A DNA stretch of 64,000 nucleotides from positions 1,860,001 to 1,924,000 of the forward strand of contig NZ_JAFJMJ010000001.1 of the NCBI RefSeq assembly GCF_017309385.1. Direction: 5' to 3'. Both the position numbers and the translations under genes were made by a program. Shown piece by piece: positions 62,147 through 64,000 of the stretch. A model generated the notes under the pieces. That model searched no databases. It was not told where the DNA came from and saw nothing but the letters and a program-made list of their open reading frames with translations. How positions within the stretch are numbered: position 1 is the stretch's first letter; the number at the start of each line of letters is the position of its first letter. This DNA is from Amycolatopsis sp. 195334CR. Lineage in GTDB: Bacteria; Actinomycetota; Actinomycetes; Mycobacteriales; Pseudonocardiaceae.

Positions 62147-62671
62147 TCAACCCTCGACGGGCTCGATCCCGTCGGCGTGGCGGCGGGCCAGCTGCCGGTA
62201 GATCTCGGCGTTGTACTCGACCCAGCCGCGCGCGGAGTCCGAGAGCGGCACGAACTTCTTCGCCGGGCTGCCCATCGCGATCACCTCGGGCGGGACCACG
62301 GTGTTCGGCGTGACGGTGGAACCCGCCGCGATCAGCGCGCGCTCGCCGATCTGGGACTGGTCGAGAATGGTCGCGCCGTTGCCGATCAGCGCCTGCTCGC
62401 CGACCGTGCAGTCGTGGACGAGGCACATGTGCCCGACGGTGACGTTGCGGCCGATCTCGCACACGCCGTCGTTGACGTGCACGACGGAGTTGTCCTGGAT
62501 GTTGGCGCCCTCGCGGATGATGATCTTCCCGAAGTCGGCGCGGATGACCGCGCCGTACCAGATCGACACGTCCTTCTCGACGGTCACCGCGCCGATCAAC
62601 GTGGCGGTGGGGGCGATCCAGGCGTCGGGGTGCACGGTGGGGCTCACGCCCTCGAAGGAGAACAGCGGCAT
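62147..62671 (-). CDS. Gamma carbonic anhydrase family protein, hexapeptide-repeat
   Basis: A 174-residue left-handed beta-helix protein. The gamma-CA/YrdA pattern is present: FEGVSPTVHPDAWIAPTATL, WYGAVIRADFGKIIIREGAN, NIQDNSVVHVNDG and VTVGHMCLVHDCTVGEQALI, with the zinc-binding His residues in VVH and GHMCLVH, and GNGATILDQSQIGERALIAAG repeats. Activity as carbonic anhydrase is not guaranteed. ATG 62671 is used here; ATG 62683 in frame is also possible. Confidence 0.9.
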   Translation of the reverse strand: MPLFSFEGVSPTVHPDAWIAPTATLIGAVTVEKDVSIWYGAVIRADFGKIIIREGANIQDNSVVHVNDGVCEIGRNVTVGHMCLVHDCTVGEQALIGNGATILDQSQIGERALIAAGSTVTPNTVVPPEVIAMGSPAKKFVPLSDSARGWVEYNAEIYRQLARRHADGIEPVEG

Positions 62672-62691
62672 GAGCCCCACCATATGTGCGA

Positions 62692-63957
62692 TCAGACCGA
62701 GGCGTTGATCAGGATGTCAACGGCCTTGTCGTTGCGGGCGGTCTGCGCCGGGATCACCTCGTCGGGCGGGTAGAACCCCGGGTTCGAGCCCTTCGGGTAC
62801 ATCTCGAAGGTGTAGCTCAGGATCTTGTGGGCGTACCACATCCAGTCGTCCACCGAGCCGTCGGTGATGTACAGGTCGCTCGCCTGCTGCGGGGTGTACC
62901 CGTTCGTCGCGGCCATCTGCTGGCCGAGGCTCTTGAACTTCTGCGCCTCGGCCGCGGTCATGCCCGGCGCGGTGTCGGCGTAGGTGTAGCCGAACGGCCA
63001 CAGGACCAGCTCCGAATAGGTGTGGAAGTCGATGTGCGACTTGATCTGCTGCACCCCACCGACCCGGCGGGTGCCGACGAAGTCCGCCACGGCCTTGACC
63101 TCCGGCGCGGAGAACGCCGCCGTGCCGCGGTAGGTCTCGCTGGACGGGCTGCCCGAGGAACCACCGCAGCAGCCCCACTTGTGACCCCAGTTGCGGTTCG
63201 GGTCGGTGCCCTGGCCCTGGCGGTTCTTGCGCCACATCTTGTAGCTGCCGCCGGCGATGTCGTACTCGGAGCCGTCCGGGTTCACCGTCGGGACGACCCA
63301 GATCTCCTTGCTGTCCACCATGTTCTTGACGTTGGTGTCGGTGGCGTAGTTGTCGGTGAACCGCTTGACGATGTGCAGGCACATCTCCGTGGTGAGGTGC
63401 TCGCGCGCGTGCTGGTTGCAGGTGAACAGCACCTCGGGCTCGGCCTCGTCGCTGCCGACGTTGTCGCTGATCTTGATCACCGGCAGGGTGCGTCCCTGGT
63501 ACGAGGTGCCGATGCTGGACACCTTCGCCAGGCTCGCGTGGTCGGTGACCGTCTGCTGCAGTTCCGAGACCACCTCGGCGTAGGTGTGGTACTTCTCGTC
63601 GCCCGCCGGGAAGTCGGCGGCCGCGGTGGTCACGTCGGCGCTGCGGTTGGCCCGGTACTGCTCGAACCCTGGCCGCTTCTCGACCTTGAAGCCGAGCCCG
63701 CGCAACTGCTGCGCGTCGGCGCCGGTGCCGATGATGGTGGTGGTCTCGCCCGCGGTGACCACGTCCACGCCGGTGGCGGAGACCTTCGTCCGCAGTTGCG
63801 GGGAGTTCGTGCCGAGTACCTCGTAGAAGTCCATCTGCGTCGCGGCTTCGGCCGCGGCGGTGTCCGGTGCCGCGCCCACCGAGGGGCTCGCCGCAACCGC
63901 TGCCGCGATCAGTGCGGCCGCCGACAGGGCGGCTGCCACGCTTCTTCTCTTGCGCAT
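62692..63957 (-). CDS. Secreted M14 family zinc carboxypeptidase
   Basis: A 421-residue exported peptidase. A Sec signal (SVAAALSAAALIAAAVAASP) ends near residue 30, followed by a propeptide-like region, then the M14 catalytic domain. Zinc ligands are in CNQHAREHLTTE (His, Glu) and the third His in SHIDFHTYSELVLWPFGY; the catalytic Glu is in SYTFEMYPKG near residue 390. It removes C-terminal residues from proteins outside the cell. GGAGAG precedes ATG 63957. Confidence 0.93.
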   Translation of the reverse strand: MRKRRSVAAALSAAALIAAAVAASPSVGAAPDTAAAEAATQMDFYEVLGTNSPQLRTKVSATGVDVVTAGETTTIIGTGADAQQLRGLGFKVEKRPGFEQYRANRSADVTTAAADFPAGDEKYHTYAEVVSELQQTVTDHASLAKVSSIGTSYQGRTLPVIKISDNVGSDEAEPEVLFTCNQHAREHLTTEMCLHIVKRFTDNYATDTNVKNMVDSKEIWVVPTVNPDGSEYDIAGGSYKMWRKNRQGQGTDPNRNWGHKWGCCGGSSGSPSSETYRGTAAFSAPEVKAVADFVGTRRVGGVQQIKSHIDFHTYSELVLWPFGYTYADTAPGMTAAEAQKFKSLGQQMAATNGYTPQQASDLYITDGSVDDWMWYAHKILSYTFEMYPKGSNPGFYPPDEVIPAQTARNDKAVDILINASV

Positions 63958-64000
63958 CTGCTCTCCTCGTCGTCAAGCCCGGAACGGGGCCTGTCGACCC

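Overview
The window is about 64 kb of very GC-rich DNA with dense, short-spaced genes, GTG/TTG starts and 4-bp start/stop overlaps. The gene content points to an actinobacterium of the Pseudonocardiales (an Amycolatopsis-like genome is my best guess, by inference): Lsr2, ClpC, MhuD, FhuF, an AfsR-type regulator, EspG/PPE-like type VII secretion genes, and a long block in the same order as the Mycobacterium tuberculosis region clpC1-lsr2-lysS-panD-panC-fol-ftsH-hpt-tilS-dacB-ppa. No tRNA, rRNA, CRISPR array, insertion sequence or phage was seen.

Left part (1-27 kb) is accessory and housekeeping mix: an MBOAT O-acyltransferase, an HTH/PIN toxin-antitoxin-like pair, an imine-reductase-like oxidoreductase, a signal-peptidase-like protein without the usual catalytic lysine, an FGGY kinase-like protein, a DivIVA-like coiled coil, two tandem DUF445 membrane proteins, an AlgJ/AlgX-like acetyltransferase, a zinc ABC transporter (znuABC, with a candidate Zur box), a LacI regulator, MutY, a Tat-exported amidase, an alpha/beta hydrolase, an M1 lipoprotein peptidase, a MhuD heme-degrading enzyme coupled to a SIR2 deacylase, a DrrAB-like ABC exporter, and a 1056-residue AfsR-type regulator. 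Convergent gene ends overlap with unusual frequency here.

Middle part (27-55 kb) is the conserved core, read almost entirely on the minus strand: clpC, lsr2, lysS, panD, panC, a DUF2520 gene, a PrsW-family protease, a DUF6779-type gene that is broken, DUF3180, folK-folB-folP-folE as a translationally coupled operon, ftsH (frameshifted), a PE-like/PPE-like/EspG/EspG module, hpt, tilS, a zinc metalloprotease, dacB and, divergently, ppa. Differences from the mycobacterial order are informative: coaX is missing between panD and lysS, and a self-contained MerR gene with its own operator sits between folK and DUF3180. A FhuF-type siderophore reductase under an iron box lies divergent to clpC.

Right part (55-64 kb) holds a DHA2 drug exporter, a secreted protein paired with an ArsR regulator, a membrane-anchored pentapeptide-repeat protein, glyA behind a clear ZTP (pfl) riboswitch, a DHFR-like protein, a stand-alone ribosomal protein uL11 paralogue, a gamma carbonic anhydrase-like protein and a secreted M14 carboxypeptidase.

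The most rewarding items are the ZTP riboswitch, the odd uL11 paralogue, the type VII module with its palindromic upstream site, the dispersed double-hairpin repeat, the two genes with frame disruptions, and the interleaved convergent stop codons.
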